From positions 1-20,165 of the forward strand of contig CAZRJB010000014.1 of the NCBI GenBank assembly GCA_964600435.1: a stretch of 20,165 nucleotides of DNA. Reading direction: 5' to 3'. The translations under genes were made by a program, and so were the position numbers. The stretch comes from HGM11367 sp964600435 (GTDB lineage: Bacteria; Bacillota; Clostridia; Christensenellales; UBA1242). The notes beneath the pieces were generated by a model, which saw only the letters and a list, made by a program, of their open reading frames with translations, made no database searches and had not been told where the DNA came from. Below, one piece after another: positions 1 through 6,981 of the stretch. The first letter of the stretch is position 1, and every line of letters begins with the position of its first letter.

Positions 1-1
1 A

Positions 2-916
2 TTTTTGGAGGTGGAAACGCCAATTTTACAAACCGCTGTTTGTGGGGCAAGTGCAAGACCATTCTTTACACATCACAATGCTCTTGATATGGAATGTAAT
101 TTGAGAATTGCACCAGAAACATATTTGAAACAATGTGTTGCGGGGGGATTTGATAGAGTTTTTGAAGTTGCAAAATGTTTTAGAAACGAAGGCATGGACA
201 CTCAACATTTGCAAGAGTTTACTCAAGTTGAATGGTATGCTTCATATTGGAATTTTGAAGACAACATAAAGTTTTTTCAAGGGTTTATCAAAAATTTATT
301 GCTTGAATTAACTGGCAAAACAACAATTGAAAAAGATGATGTTGTGCTTGATTTTGGCAAGGAAAATTTTGACAGAATCAACTATTGTGAAGAAATGGAA
401 AAAATTTTAGGGTTTGATTTCTTGAACATTGACGACCCTATTGACCTAAAAAACAAAATTGTGGAAACAGGTTTGTTTAGCATGCAAGATTTAAATGATT
501 ATAAATCGGTTAGTCAAATTATTGATTTTGTTTATAAGAAAAAAATAAGAGAAAACATTGTTCAACCAACAATTTTATTTAACTATCCTTCGGTTTTAAT
601 TCCTCTTGCAAGAAGAAATGATGCAAACTCTAAAATTATTGATGTTTTTCAAGTAGTTGTTATGGGCACAGAACTTTGCAAGGCATATTCAGAACTTGTT
701 AATCCTATTCAACAACGCAAGGCTTTTGAAGCACAACTGGAAGCAAAAAAGCAGGGTGATGACGAAACAATGGATTTAGATGAGGGATTTATGCTTGCAA
801 TGGAACATGGCATGCCACCAATTTCTGGTTTGGGTTGTGGGTTAGATAGGCTTTTAATGTTAATATATAATCAACTATCTGTTAGAGATGTTGTTTTATT
901 CCCAATAATGAAATAA
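2..916 (+). CDS. lysS: Lysyl-tRNA synthetase, class II, 3' part (5' end outside window)
   Basis: This cytoplasmic enzyme charges tRNA-Lys with lysine using ATP. The window holds the C-terminal 304 residues of a protein that is usually about 500 aa, so the anticodon-binding OB domain and part of the catalytic domain are missing upstream. The reading frame is open to the window edge, so the TTG at 5-7 is only an internal leucine codon. Visible class II hallmarks are the ARPF-x-THHNALD stretch (residues 18-29), motif 2 FRNEG (60-64), the GDDE...DE...ALE/MEHGMPP run typical of LysRS, and motif 3 GLGCGLDRLLML (276-287) with its ATP-binding Arg283. It ends in ATG-AAA-TAA and is followed by a terminator-like hairpin. 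Subtype LysRS rather than AspRS or AsnRS is secure from the motif 3 context. I see no damage in the visible part. Confidence 0.96.
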   Translation, partial: FLEVETPILQTAVCGASARPFFTHHNALDMECNLRIAPETYLKQCVAGGFDRVFEVAKCFRNEGMDTQHLQEFTQVEWYASYWNFEDNIKFFQGFIKNLLLELTGKTTIEKDDVVLDFGKENFDRINYCEEMEKILGFDFLNIDDPIDLKNKIVETGLFSMQDLNDYKSVSQIIDFVYKKKIRENIVQPTILFNYPSVLIPLARRNDANSKIIDVFQVVVMGTELCKAYSELVNPIQQRKAFEAQLEAKKQGDDETMDLDEGFMLAMEHGMPPISGLGCGLDRLLMLIYNQLSVRDVVLFPIMK

Positions 917-939
917 AAGCACAATTTATAGTTTTAATA

Positions 940-1007
940 AAAATATCGCCAAAAACAAAATAGCGGGTTAAATTAATCAAAATCGCTTAAAAATGGCGAT
1001 ATTTTTT
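940..1007 (+). terminator. Intrinsic terminator after lysS, long-loop hairpin
   Basis: The arms AAAATATCGCCA (940-951) and TGGCGATATTTT (994-1005) are perfectly complementary, and the 3' arm runs into a T-tract. The loop is long (about 42 nt) but holds a smaller AGCG/CGCT pairing (962-965 with 984-987), giving a two-tier stem. It lies 24 nt after the lysS stop. The long loop lowers confidence relative to the other terminators here. Confidence 0.55.
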
Positions 1008-1060
1008 ACGTTTTTGGTGTTTTGTGTGAAAAATGTTTGCGGTTGAAAAATAATATATAA

Positions 1061-1079
1061 GCATGTGTTGGCAACATGC
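1061..1079. repeat. Short inverted repeat upstream of the metallophosphoesterase promoter
   Basis: GCATGT (1061-1066) and ACATGC (1074-1079) form a 6-bp stem around GTTGGCA. It lies 28 bp upstream of the -35 box at 1107, so it could be an operator or simply a small hairpin. There is no direct evidence of function. Confidence 0.3.
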
Positions 1080-1106
1080 AACAAGTAATAATTTTTAAAC
1101 CCAATG

Positions 1107-1135
1107 TTGACAATGTGCTATGCTTGTGATAAAAT
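1107..1135 (+). promoter_or_regulatory. Strong sigma-A promoter of the metallophosphoesterase operon
   Basis: A perfect -35 TTGACA (1107-1112), a 17-bp spacer, and -10 TAAAAT (1130-1135) preceded by TGA, giving an extended -10. The expected transcription start is near 1142, which gives a leader of about 16 nt holding only the ribosome binding site. This promoter decides the downstream start codon: the in-frame ATG at 1104 would precede the transcript. Confidence 0.85.
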
Positions 1136-1157
1136 TTTAAAAAAAGAGAGGCGAGCA

Positions 1158-2273
1158 ATGGAAGAGTCAAAAACCAAAATTAAAAAGTTAAAAAATCCAA
1201 CAGATATTAAAACAATTTCTGAAATAGATTTACGTTTAAAAAGTTTTAAAGAACAAATCAAGGCGGATGATTTTAGCCCGATAAAAACAATATTTAAAGA
1301 CCTTTCTCAACATAGTCAGGTGATGTTGTTGGTTTTAAACGATTTACATATTGGTTCGCCAGGTTGCAATATTGATAAAATTATTAGATATTTAAAAGAA
1401 GTTAGAAACATTCCAAACTGCTACATAATTTTAAATGGTGACTTAATGAACAATGCAAACAACTTGGGCAAATCTAGTCCTCTTGAAAATGATTTGTCAC
1501 CAATGAACGAGCAAAAAGTTGTTCACACACTTTTTTCTGACCCAATAATTAAAGAAAAAATCATTTGTTCAACAAGCGGAAATCACGAAAGTGGAGCAAG
1601 GTCAAAAGATAGCGGTTTAGATTCTTTGGTGACCCCAATGGCAACTTTGGACATTGTTGATATTTATGCTAGATATATGGCAAATGTGGTTATAAGAATG
1701 AAATGTCCATATTCAAGCAGTGGCTACACAGATTTTAAAATTTTAGTCAGACACGGCAGTGGAGTTGGCGGTCAAGCAGGAAAAGTTATTGAAAACATGT
1801 TTGAAATTTGCAAAACTTTTGGTGATTATGACATGATTGTTCAAGGCCATACTCACAAAAACATATATTCTTCAGAAGACAAGGTTTGTCAAGGTGATAA
1901 ATATTCTTGTTTAAAAAAGAGTGTCACACCAATAAATGTCCCATCTTTGGAAGAAGCAAGTCAATATGCAATGGAAGCAGCATTTCCACCTCCAAACACA
2001 GACAACAGCATAATTAGTGTTAGAGCAGTTCCAAACTATGATTTGTTAGATGCATCGTTAAATGATGGCTTTAAAGTGTTGCCATACAAATATAACATTG
2101 ACACAATCAGTTTAGATAGGCCAGAACTTGTTCAATTTGGTGATAAATATATTCCACAAGCAAAAAATTTTCCATATGAAAAAATTGACAATTTGGCTAG
2201 CAAAATTGCAAAACAAGTAACAGCAAAAGCAAAAAAAGTGAATTTTGAAAGCGGTGAGGTTAAAAATGTATAA
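1158..2273 (+). CDS. Calcineurin-like metallophosphoesterase, catalytically complete copy
   Basis: A 371-aa protein with the full motif set of dimetal phosphoesterases: Asp62-x-His64 (NDLHIGS), Gly94-Asp95 (LNGD), Gly141-Asn142-His143-Glu144 (GNHE), His199 (VRHGSG) and Gly230-His231-x-His233 (GHTH). It should therefore bind two metal ions and hydrolyse a phosphoester, but the substrate cannot be read from sequence. There is no signal peptide, so it is cytoplasmic. Residues 1-50 are Lys-rich and polar, and about 120 residues follow the last motif with no domain I recognise. The start is ATG 1158, with GAGAGG just upstream. The longer ORF from 1104 is rejected because the promoter lies inside it. 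Its 3' end overlaps the next gene, a diverged paralog, by 8 nt, so the two are probably translationally coupled and may act as a pair. Confidence 0.88.
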   Translation: MEESKTKIKKLKNPTDIKTISEIDLRLKSFKEQIKADDFSPIKTIFKDLSQHSQVMLLVLNDLHIGSPGCNIDKIIRYLKEVRNIPNCYIILNGDLMNNANNLGKSSPLENDLSPMNEQKVVHTLFSDPIIKEKIICSTSGNHESGARSKDSGLDSLVTPMATLDIVDIYARYMANVVIRMKCPYSSSGYTDFKILVRHGSGVGGQAGKVIENMFEICKTFGDYDMIVQGHTHKNIYSSEDKVCQGDKYSCLKKSVTPINVPSLEEASQYAMEAAFPPPNTDNSIISVRAVPNYDLLDASLNDGFKVLPYKYNIDTISLDRPELVQFGDKYIPQAKNFPYEKIDNLASKIAKQVTAKAKKVNFESGEVKNV

Positions 2274-3474
2274 TCTTGAAAATTTAGAAAGTGACATTCA
2301 AAACTATTCAAAAAACAAAAATAAACTTCCAAGAGGCAAGCATGCTCTTGTAAAACTAAGCAAATCGGTTAAGTTTTTAGATGTTTGTGTTTTGTCAAAT
2401 GTTAACATTGGTTTAACTGGTTCAAGTTTAAGAACGGCAAAAGAAGAAAAACCTTTTAGAATAAACAAATTTAAAGCACACATTCAAGAGTTGGCAAACG
2501 ACCCAAATGCAAGAATTATGCTTGGTGGCGACTTGTTTTATTTTCCAAATGGTGGCACAAAATTTAGAGAAATTTATTCTCCTAATTACGATGAACAAGT
2601 GGAAATGATGGCTCAGCTTTTAGAGCCCATTAAAGATAAAATTATTGGTGCATATGATGGCACTGACGAAATTAAAATTTTTGAAAAAGATGGTGTTAAC
2701 ATAACTCAAAAATTGTTAGACAGGCTTAATTTGAGCGAAAGATATTTTGGGCAAATGGCTGAAGTTGATTTTGAATTTAAAAATAGTTACACAAACGGCA
2801 CTCCAAAAGTTGTGCATATGTTGTTTGACCATGGTTTTTTAAATGCTAATGTTATGAACACTGTGTCTAAAAAAACAGAAGGGCTAACCAAAAAAATTGC
2901 AGGGAAAGATTTTTATTTTACAAGCCATTACAACAAACTGTTTATAGAAAAAGTTGCAACTTTAACACAAGAAAGTGCTAATCAAATGGTTAAAACGCCA
3001 TGTTATTATATTTCTGTTGGTGGATATAGAGATTTTCCTAACAGATTAACATCAAACCGAAATGTTGCTCCAACAAGCACAAGCAATGGGGTTATTAGAG
3101 TGTTTGTTGCACCAAATCCAGATAGAAATAACATTAGAGGCAACAACTATCTTGGTGAACCACAATACAAAATTTGCCAAGAATTTATAAATTTTGGAAC
3201 AACATCTTCAAATCATATTGATTATGATTTATGCGAAGAAATAACCAGTTTAAACGAGCAAAACACCTTAAATAAAGATTTGCTTGTTGCATTAATTCAA
3301 CAAAAAATTGACGAAATTAGCAAGCAAAACACAGAAGAGGTTTTAAACAAATTCTATGGAGAGCAAGAAGCAAAGGCTTTGGCAGAAGGCAAAAAACAAA
3401 AACAAAGACAACGTGTAGAAAAAGTTATAATTGATGAGTGTAATCAAACCGAAGGGAGGGGGAGAGAATGTTAA
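2266..3474 (+). CDS. Degenerate metallophosphoesterase paralog, probable pseudoenzyme
   Basis: A 402-aa protein that aligns by motif order and spacing with the gene upstream but has lost most metal ligands. Motif I reads LSNVNIG (Asn45, Asn47) where the partner has Asp-x-His. Motif II GGD keeps Asp89. Motif III reads GTDE (132-135) in place of GNHE. Motif IV keeps His189 (FDHG). Motif V reads SHYN (220-223) in place of GHTH, keeping only the first His. The reading frame is intact and the gene sits in an expressed operon, so it is not a pseudogene. A structural or regulatory partner of the upstream enzyme is the simplest reading; an altered metal site is the alternative. The C-terminal 40 or so residues are charged (KKQKQRQR). 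The start is ATG 2266, with GGTGAGG 6 nt upstream. It overlaps the previous gene by 8 nt and the next by 7 nt. The paralogy call is from my motif alignment only. Confidence 0.75.
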   Translation: MYNLENLESDIQNYSKNKNKLPRGKHALVKLSKSVKFLDVCVLSNVNIGLTGSSLRTAKEEKPFRINKFKAHIQELANDPNARIMLGGDLFYFPNGGTKFREIYSPNYDEQVEMMAQLLEPIKDKIIGAYDGTDEIKIFEKDGVNITQKLLDRLNLSERYFGQMAEVDFEFKNSYTNGTPKVVHMLFDHGFLNANVMNTVSKKTEGLTKKIAGKDFYFTSHYNKLFIEKVATLTQESANQMVKTPCYYISVGGYRDFPNRLTSNRNVAPTSTSNGVIRVFVAPNPDRNNIRGNNYLGEPQYKICQEFINFGTTSSNHIDYDLCEEITSLNEQNTLNKDLLVALIQQKIDEISKQNTEEVLNKFYGEQEAKALAEGKKQKQRQRVEKVIIDECNQTEGRGREC

Positions 3475-3704
3475 ACGGAGTAAAAACAACAATTGATGGA
3501 GATGTGTGTGTATATTGCAATGCCAAGGCACTGGATTTATACAATTTTTGCCCTAAATGTGGAAACCCTTTAACTCTTGATGCAATCAGGCTTAAAGAAC
3601 AAAAAGATCGCAAAATTAAAATTGAACTTTTAGACGAACTAGCATATTTGATTGGAGATGAAAAATCGTTAAAGGTTATTTTAAACAAAGTAAAGTCAAT
3701 ATAA
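3468..3704 (+). CDS. Small zinc-ribbon protein, third gene of the metallophosphoesterase operon
   Basis: A 78-aa cytoplasmic protein with two CxxC pairs, Cys14/Cys17 (CVYC) and Cys28/Cys31 (CPKC), spaced as in a zinc ribbon. The remaining 45 residues are charged and probably helical. Function is unknown. Zinc ribbons of this size usually mediate protein or nucleic-acid contacts. The ATG overlaps the stop of the previous gene by 7 nt, and a very strong purine-rich Shine-Dalgarno (AGGGAGGGGGAGAG, 3453-3466) lies inside that gene, so co-expression with the two metallophosphoesterase-like proteins is clear. A terminator follows within 10 nt, which closes the operon. Confidence 0.8.
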   Translation: MLNGVKTTIDGDVCVYCNAKALDLYNFCPKCGNPLTLDAIRLKEQKDRKIKIELLDELAYLIGDEKSLKVILNKVKSI

Positions 3705-3711
3705 AAAAATA

Positions 3712-3753
3712 AAAAAAGCATTTTTAAGACTTGTTTCTTAAAAGTGCTTTTTT
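3712..3753 (+). terminator. Intrinsic terminator of the metallophosphoesterase operon
   Basis: The arm GCATTTTTAAGA (3718-3729) pairs with TCTTAAAAGTGC (3736-3747) apart from one G-U pair. It is flanked by an A-run on the left and a T-run on the right, extending the stem to about 18 bp around a 6-nt loop. Confidence 0.88.
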
Positions 3754-3797
3754 AGTGGGCAAGGGGGATAAAACAAACCAACTAATCTAAAAAACAT

Positions 3798-3907
3798 TGC
3801 AACTTGTTGCACATGTGCAAACATATTTTCTATTATTGTGTGACATTAAAAAAGAAGTAACAAAACAGATGGCAAACTTGCACATAACAAAACTTGTCAA
3901 GTTTTTT
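3798..3907. repeat. Palindrome cluster in the gap before nrdD; possible small transcript
   Basis: This part of the 359-bp gap between the zinc-ribbon gene and nrdD has no convincing ORF but several palindromes. TGCAACTTGTTGCA (3798-3811) overlaps the perfect palindrome TTGCACATGTGCAA (3807-3820). Further on, AAAACTTG-T-CAAGTTTT (3889-3905) is followed by more T residues and resembles a terminator. TTGCAC (3807-3812) and TATTAT (3831-3836), 18 bp apart, could be a weak promoter, which would make a transcript of about 65 nt ending at the last palindrome. The sites could equally be operators. None resembles the NrdR boxes further down. Confidence 0.35.
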
Positions 3908-3941
3908 AACAAAAAATATTTTTTAAATTTTTAAAAATGCT

Positions 3942-3970
3942 TTGACAATATGTTCATATATGATTAATAT
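3942..3970 (+). promoter_or_regulatory. nrdDG promoter
   Basis: -35 TTGACA (3942-3947), a 17-bp spacer, and -10 TAATAT (3965-3970). The predicted transcription start near 3977 lies inside the first NrdR box, and a second box follows in the leader. The leader to the nrdD ATG is about 88 nt. Confidence 0.8.
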
Positions 3971-3972
3971 AC

Positions 3973-3988
3973 ATAATAGATATTGTGA
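3973..3988. promoter_or_regulatory. NrdR box 1 (weaker half of a tandem pair)
   Basis: ATAATAGATATTGTGA matches the 16-bp NrdR consensus ACACWATATATWGTGT at 12 positions, with the right half nearly intact. It covers the predicted transcription start. Its start is 32 bp from that of box 2, about three helical turns, which is the spacing typical of NrdR sites. Confidence 0.65.
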
Positions 3989-4004
3989 TTTTTGTTGCAT
4001 AAAA

Positions 4005-4020
4005 ACACAATATATTGTAT
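4005..4020. promoter_or_regulatory. NrdR box 2
   Basis: ACACAATATATTGTAT matches the NrdR consensus ACACWATATATWGTGT at 15 of 16 positions. NrdR is an ATP-cone repressor that shuts off ribonucleotide reductase genes when dATP is high. The site lies in the nrdD leader, directly upstream of a ribonucleotide reductase, which supports the call. The nrdR gene itself is not in the window. Confidence 0.8.
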
Positions 4021-4063
4021 TTTAATTAAAACAATAAAAAAGCAAAAAAGTAGGGGGGATAAA

Positions 4064-6235
4064 ATGTTAAAAGTTATAAAAAAAGACGGAACGCAAGAAG
4101 ATTTTAATGTTGAAAAGGTTGTTGTTGCAATTCAAAAGAGTGCGGGAAGGGCTCTTGTTATTTTGTCTGAATTTGAAATTGACAAAATTAGAAATTATGT
4201 TAAACAGAGAGCAGAACAAATTGCAACTCCTGTAAACGATGGCGAACTTAAAATTATTGATATTCCAACAATGCATTTTATTGTTGAAAGTGCATTGGAC
4301 TCTATTAATGCGGATGTTGCAAAAAGTTATAGAGATTACAGAAACTACAAACAAGACTTTTATAAAATGATTGACAATGTTTATAAAAAGGTTCAGTCAA
4401 TAGATTTTATTGGTGACAGAAGCAATGCCAACACAGACAGCACTTTGGTTTCCACAAAAAGATGTTTGGGGTGGAATGAGCTTAACGGAGAGTTTTATAA
4501 AAAATTCTTCTTGAATGGCGAAGAGCGTCAGGCAATGAAAGATGGATACATATATATTCATGATAGAAGTGCAAGGCTTGACACATACAATTGTTGTTTG
4601 TTTGATATTGCAACAGTTTTTAAGGGCGGCTTTGAGTTGGGCAACATAAAATATTCAGAACCAACAACTCTTGCAATTTGCTTTAATGTTTTGGGAGATG
4701 TTATAATGGCTGCAGCAAGTCAGCAATATGGTGGTTTTACAATTCCTGAAATAGATAAGGTTTTGGAGCCTTATGCTCAAAAAAGTTACAATAAATATGT
4801 TAAAGAATATGAGGAAATTGTTTCCGGATTAAACGGTTCAATGTTAAATGATGAATTTGAGCATAAGGCGGATTCTTATGCAAGTTATAAAGTTCAAAGA
4901 GATTTTGAGCAAGGTTTTCAAGCTTTGGAATATAAATTAAACACGGTTGGTTCATCAAGAGGTGACTATCCTTTTGTTACCTTTACGTTTGGTTTGGGGC
5001 AAAAACGTTTTGAAAAAATGGCAACATCGGCTGTTTTAAAAGTTAGAAAAGGTGGGCAGGGGGCACCAGGGTTTAAAAAAGCAGTCTTGTTTCCAAAATT
5101 GGTGTTTTTGTATGATGAAAACATACACGGAAAAGGAAAGTGTTGCGAAGAGTTGTTTGATGAAGCAATTGACTGCTCGTCTAAGGCACAATATCCAGAT
5201 TATTTAAGCATGAGCGGAAATGGGTATATTGCTTCAATGTATAAAAAGTATGGCAAAGTTATTTCACCAATGGGTTGTAGGGCTTTTTTGTCACCATATT
5301 ATGAACGTGGTGGTCAAAAACCTGCAGATGAAAATGATGTGCCAGTGTTTGTTGGTCGTTTTAATGGTGGTGCAATAAGTTTGAATTTGCCAATGATTTT
5401 TATGAAGGCAAAAACTGAAGGCAAAGATTTTTTTGACGTTTATAAGCACTATTTAGAAATGATTAGGCATTTACATATAAAAACAAGAGATTATTTGGCA
5501 AAAATGAAGGCGTCAAAGTCGCCACTTGCTTTTATGGAAGGCGGGCTTTATAAGGGCAACTTAAAACCAGACGACACAATTAAACCTTTGTTAGATTATG
5601 TAACATTTAGTTTTGGCTATACCGCACTTAACGAATTGCAATATTTGTATAATGGCAAATCTATTGTTGAAGATGGGGAGTTTGCGCTAAAAGTTATGCA
5701 ATATTTAAATGATTATGTTGCAAAAATAAAAGAAGAAGACAAAATTTTGTATGCAATTTATGGAACACCTGCAGAAAGCTTGATATCTCTTCAAGTTCAA
5801 CAATTTAGAGAAAAATATGGAATTATTGAAAATGTTTCCGATAGAGAATATTTTACAAACAGTTTTCACTGCCATGTGTCTGAAGATATTTCTCCAATTG
5901 AAAAACAGGACTACGAAGAAAGGTTTTGGGAACTTTCTAATGGTGGCAAAATCACTTACACACGTTATCCAATTGATTATAACATTGAAGCTTTTAAAAC
6001 AATTGTTAGACGTGGCATGTCAAAAGGTTTTTATCAAGGCATAAACATGGAAAAATGTTATTGTGAAGATTGTGGCTACGAACAATTGGAAATGAATACG
6101 TGTCCAAAATGTGGAAGCAAAAACATAACTCAGGTGGACCGTGTTTGCGGATATTTGGGCTATTCAAAAGTTAATGGAAGAAGTTTTATTAACGAAGGCA
6201 AGTTGGCTGAAATTAAAGATAGAAAATCTATGTAA
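4064..6235 (+). CDS. nrdD: Anaerobic (class III) ribonucleoside-triphosphate reductase
   Basis: The oxygen-sensitive glycyl-radical enzyme that reduces NTPs to dNTPs for DNA synthesis. The 723-aa length fits the family. An ATP-cone allosteric domain occupies about residues 1-95 (starting KVIKKDGTQEDFN). The catalytic barrel contains the NCC motif (Cys177/178) and the MGCR loop (Cys405, candidate thiyl-radical residue). A C-terminal zinc site is formed by Cys667/Cys670 and Cys680/Cys683. The glycyl radical motif RVCGYLG places the radical on Gly696. All key residues are present. The start is ATG 4064, with AGGGGGG 5 nt upstream. An in-frame extension to 3992 is rejected because it would run through NrdR box 2. 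The activase gene nrdG follows 18 nt later. The locus should be repressed by NrdR through the paired boxes upstream. Confidence 0.97.
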   Translation: MLKVIKKDGTQEDFNVEKVVVAIQKSAGRALVILSEFEIDKIRNYVKQRAEQIATPVNDGELKIIDIPTMHFIVESALDSINADVAKSYRDYRNYKQDFYKMIDNVYKKVQSIDFIGDRSNANTDSTLVSTKRCLGWNELNGEFYKKFFLNGEERQAMKDGYIYIHDRSARLDTYNCCLFDIATVFKGGFELGNIKYSEPTTLAICFNVLGDVIMAAASQQYGGFTIPEIDKVLEPYAQKSYNKYVKEYEEIVSGLNGSMLNDEFEHKADSYASYKVQRDFEQGFQALEYKLNTVGSSRGDYPFVTFTFGLGQKRFEKMATSAVLKVRKGGQGAPGFKKAVLFPKLVFLYDENIHGKGKCCEELFDEAIDCSSKAQYPDYLSMSGNGYIASMYKKYGKVISPMGCRAFLSPYYERGGQKPADENDVPVFVGRFNGGAISLNLPMIFMKAKTEGKDFFDVYKHYLEMIRHLHIKTRDYLAKMKASKSPLAFMEGGLYKGNLKPDDTIKPLLDYVTFSFGYTALNELQYLYNGKSIVEDGEFALKVMQYLNDYVAKIKEEDKILYAIYGTPAESLISLQVQQFREKYGIIENVSDREYFTNSFHCHVSEDISPIEKQDYEERFWELSNGGKITYTRYPIDYNIEAFKTIVRRGMSKGFYQGINMEKCYCEDCGYEQLEMNTCPKCGSKNITQVDRVCGYLGYSKVNGRSFINEGKLAEIKDRKSM

Positions 6236-6253
6236 ATTAAGTTTGGAGGAAGT

Positions 6254-6745
6254 ATGAATTATCATTATATATCAAAAACCGATTTAAAAAATGGTGATGG
6301 TTTAAGAGTTGTTTTGTGGGTTGCTGGTTGCAATCATATGTGCAAGGGTTGTCACAATCCTGAAACATGGAATGCTTGCAGTGGGCAAAAATTTGATGAT
6401 GAGGCTAAAAAAGAAATTTATAATGAGTTGGAAAAGGATTATGTTTCTGGCATTACTTTTAGCGGGGGTGACCCTTTGTATCCAAACAACAGGCATGAGG
6501 TTGGCGAGTTGATTGAAGATATTGCTAAAAAATTTCCAAACAAAAACATATGGCTTTACACAGGTTATGCTTTTGAAGAGATAAAACAATTGCCTTTTAT
6601 AAAAAATGTCGATGTTTTGGTTGATGGACCATTTGTTGAATCAAAACAAGAATTAAAACTAAAATGGAAGGGCAGTAGCAACCAACGAGTTATTTTGGTT
6701 AAAGAATCGCTTTTGTCCAGCAGAGTTGTTGAAAGAAACAACTAA
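6254..6745 (+). CDS. nrdG: Anaerobic ribonucleotide reductase activating protein (radical SAM)
   Basis: A 163-aa activase that uses a [4Fe-4S] cluster and S-adenosylmethionine to generate the glycyl radical on NrdD. The radical-SAM motif CxxxCxxC is Cys26, Cys30 and Cys33 (GCNHMCKGC), followed by HNPETWN. The SAM-binding GGDP segment (FSGGDPL) and a later VDVLVDGPF run are as in the NrdG family. The length is typical. The start is ATG 6254, with GGAGG at 6245-6249. It is the second and last gene of the nrdDG operon, with a terminator about 28 nt downstream. Confidence 0.97.
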   Translation: MNYHYISKTDLKNGDGLRVVLWVAGCNHMCKGCHNPETWNACSGQKFDDEAKKEIYNELEKDYVSGITFSGGDPLYPNNRHEVGELIEDIAKKFPNKNIWLYTGYAFEEIKQLPFIKNVDVLVDGPFVESKQELKLKWKGSSNQRVILVKESLLSSRVVERNN

Positions 6746-6772
6746 AAATGCGAAAAAAGGTTAATACGTTTA

Positions 6773-6812
6773 AAAAAACTTTTAAGGTTAAAAAACTTTA
6801 AAAGTTTTTTAA
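6773..6812 (+). terminator. Intrinsic terminator of nrdDG
   Basis: AAAAAACTTTTAAGG (6773-6787) pairs with CTTTAAAAGTTTTTT (6796-6810) with a single mismatch, around an 8-nt A/T loop. The 3' arm ends in the T-tract. Confidence 0.85.
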
Positions 6813-6834
6813 TATAATTCTCTATTTTAAAAGG

Positions 6835-6870
6835 AAAAAGTATGAAAGTATTTTAATATATCTACTTTTT
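6835..6870 (+). repeat. Hairpin in the nrdG to mazG-like gap
   Basis: AAAAAGTA (6835-6842) is perfectly complementary to TACTTTTT (6863-6870) around a 20-nt loop. An AAAAGG site and a four-codon ATG...TAA reading (6842-6856) overlap it. This may be a backup terminator or chance in A/T-rich DNA. The rest of this 236-bp gap holds only the promoter at 6927 and a fragment resembling part of the flavoprotein gene downstream. Confidence 0.3.
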
Positions 6871-6926
6871 GTTAAGCGAAAATATATGAACAAATGCTCA
6901 TATTATATTGTGTTAAATTAAAGCGT

Positions 6927-6955
6927 TTGCAAAATTGAAAAAAATATGCTAAAAT
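6927..6955 (+). promoter_or_regulatory. Promoter of the mazG-like and flavoprotein operon
   Basis: -35 TTGCAA (6927-6932), a 17-bp spacer, and -10 TAAAAT (6950-6955) with an upstream TGC giving an extended -10. The transcription start should be near 6962, about 20 nt before the ATG, so the leader carries just the ribosome binding site. Confidence 0.75.
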
Positions 6956-6981
6956 TGAAACAATTTTAAAAGGAGCAAAAA

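Noticed and set aside
2266..3474. Treating the second metallophosphoesterase as a pseudogene
   Set aside because: The frame is intact over 402 codons with a good ribosome binding site and overlaps on both sides; only motif residues differ, which fits a maintained pseudoenzyme.
3826..3841. A third NrdR-like box (right half TATTGTGT-like)
   Set aside because: Only the right half matches the consensus (8 of 16), and it lies upstream of the -35 at no sensible spacing to the other boxes.
3992..4063. 24-codon N-terminal extension of nrdD
   Set aside because: It would run through NrdR box 2 and has no ribosome binding site, whereas ATG 4064 has AGGGGGG at the right distance and gives the usual ATP-cone start.
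6842..6856. A four-codon frame with an AAAAGG site in the nrdG to mazG-like gap
   Set aside because: It is too short to judge and overlaps a hairpin; it could be a leader peptide, but nothing in the downstream gene suggests attenuation.
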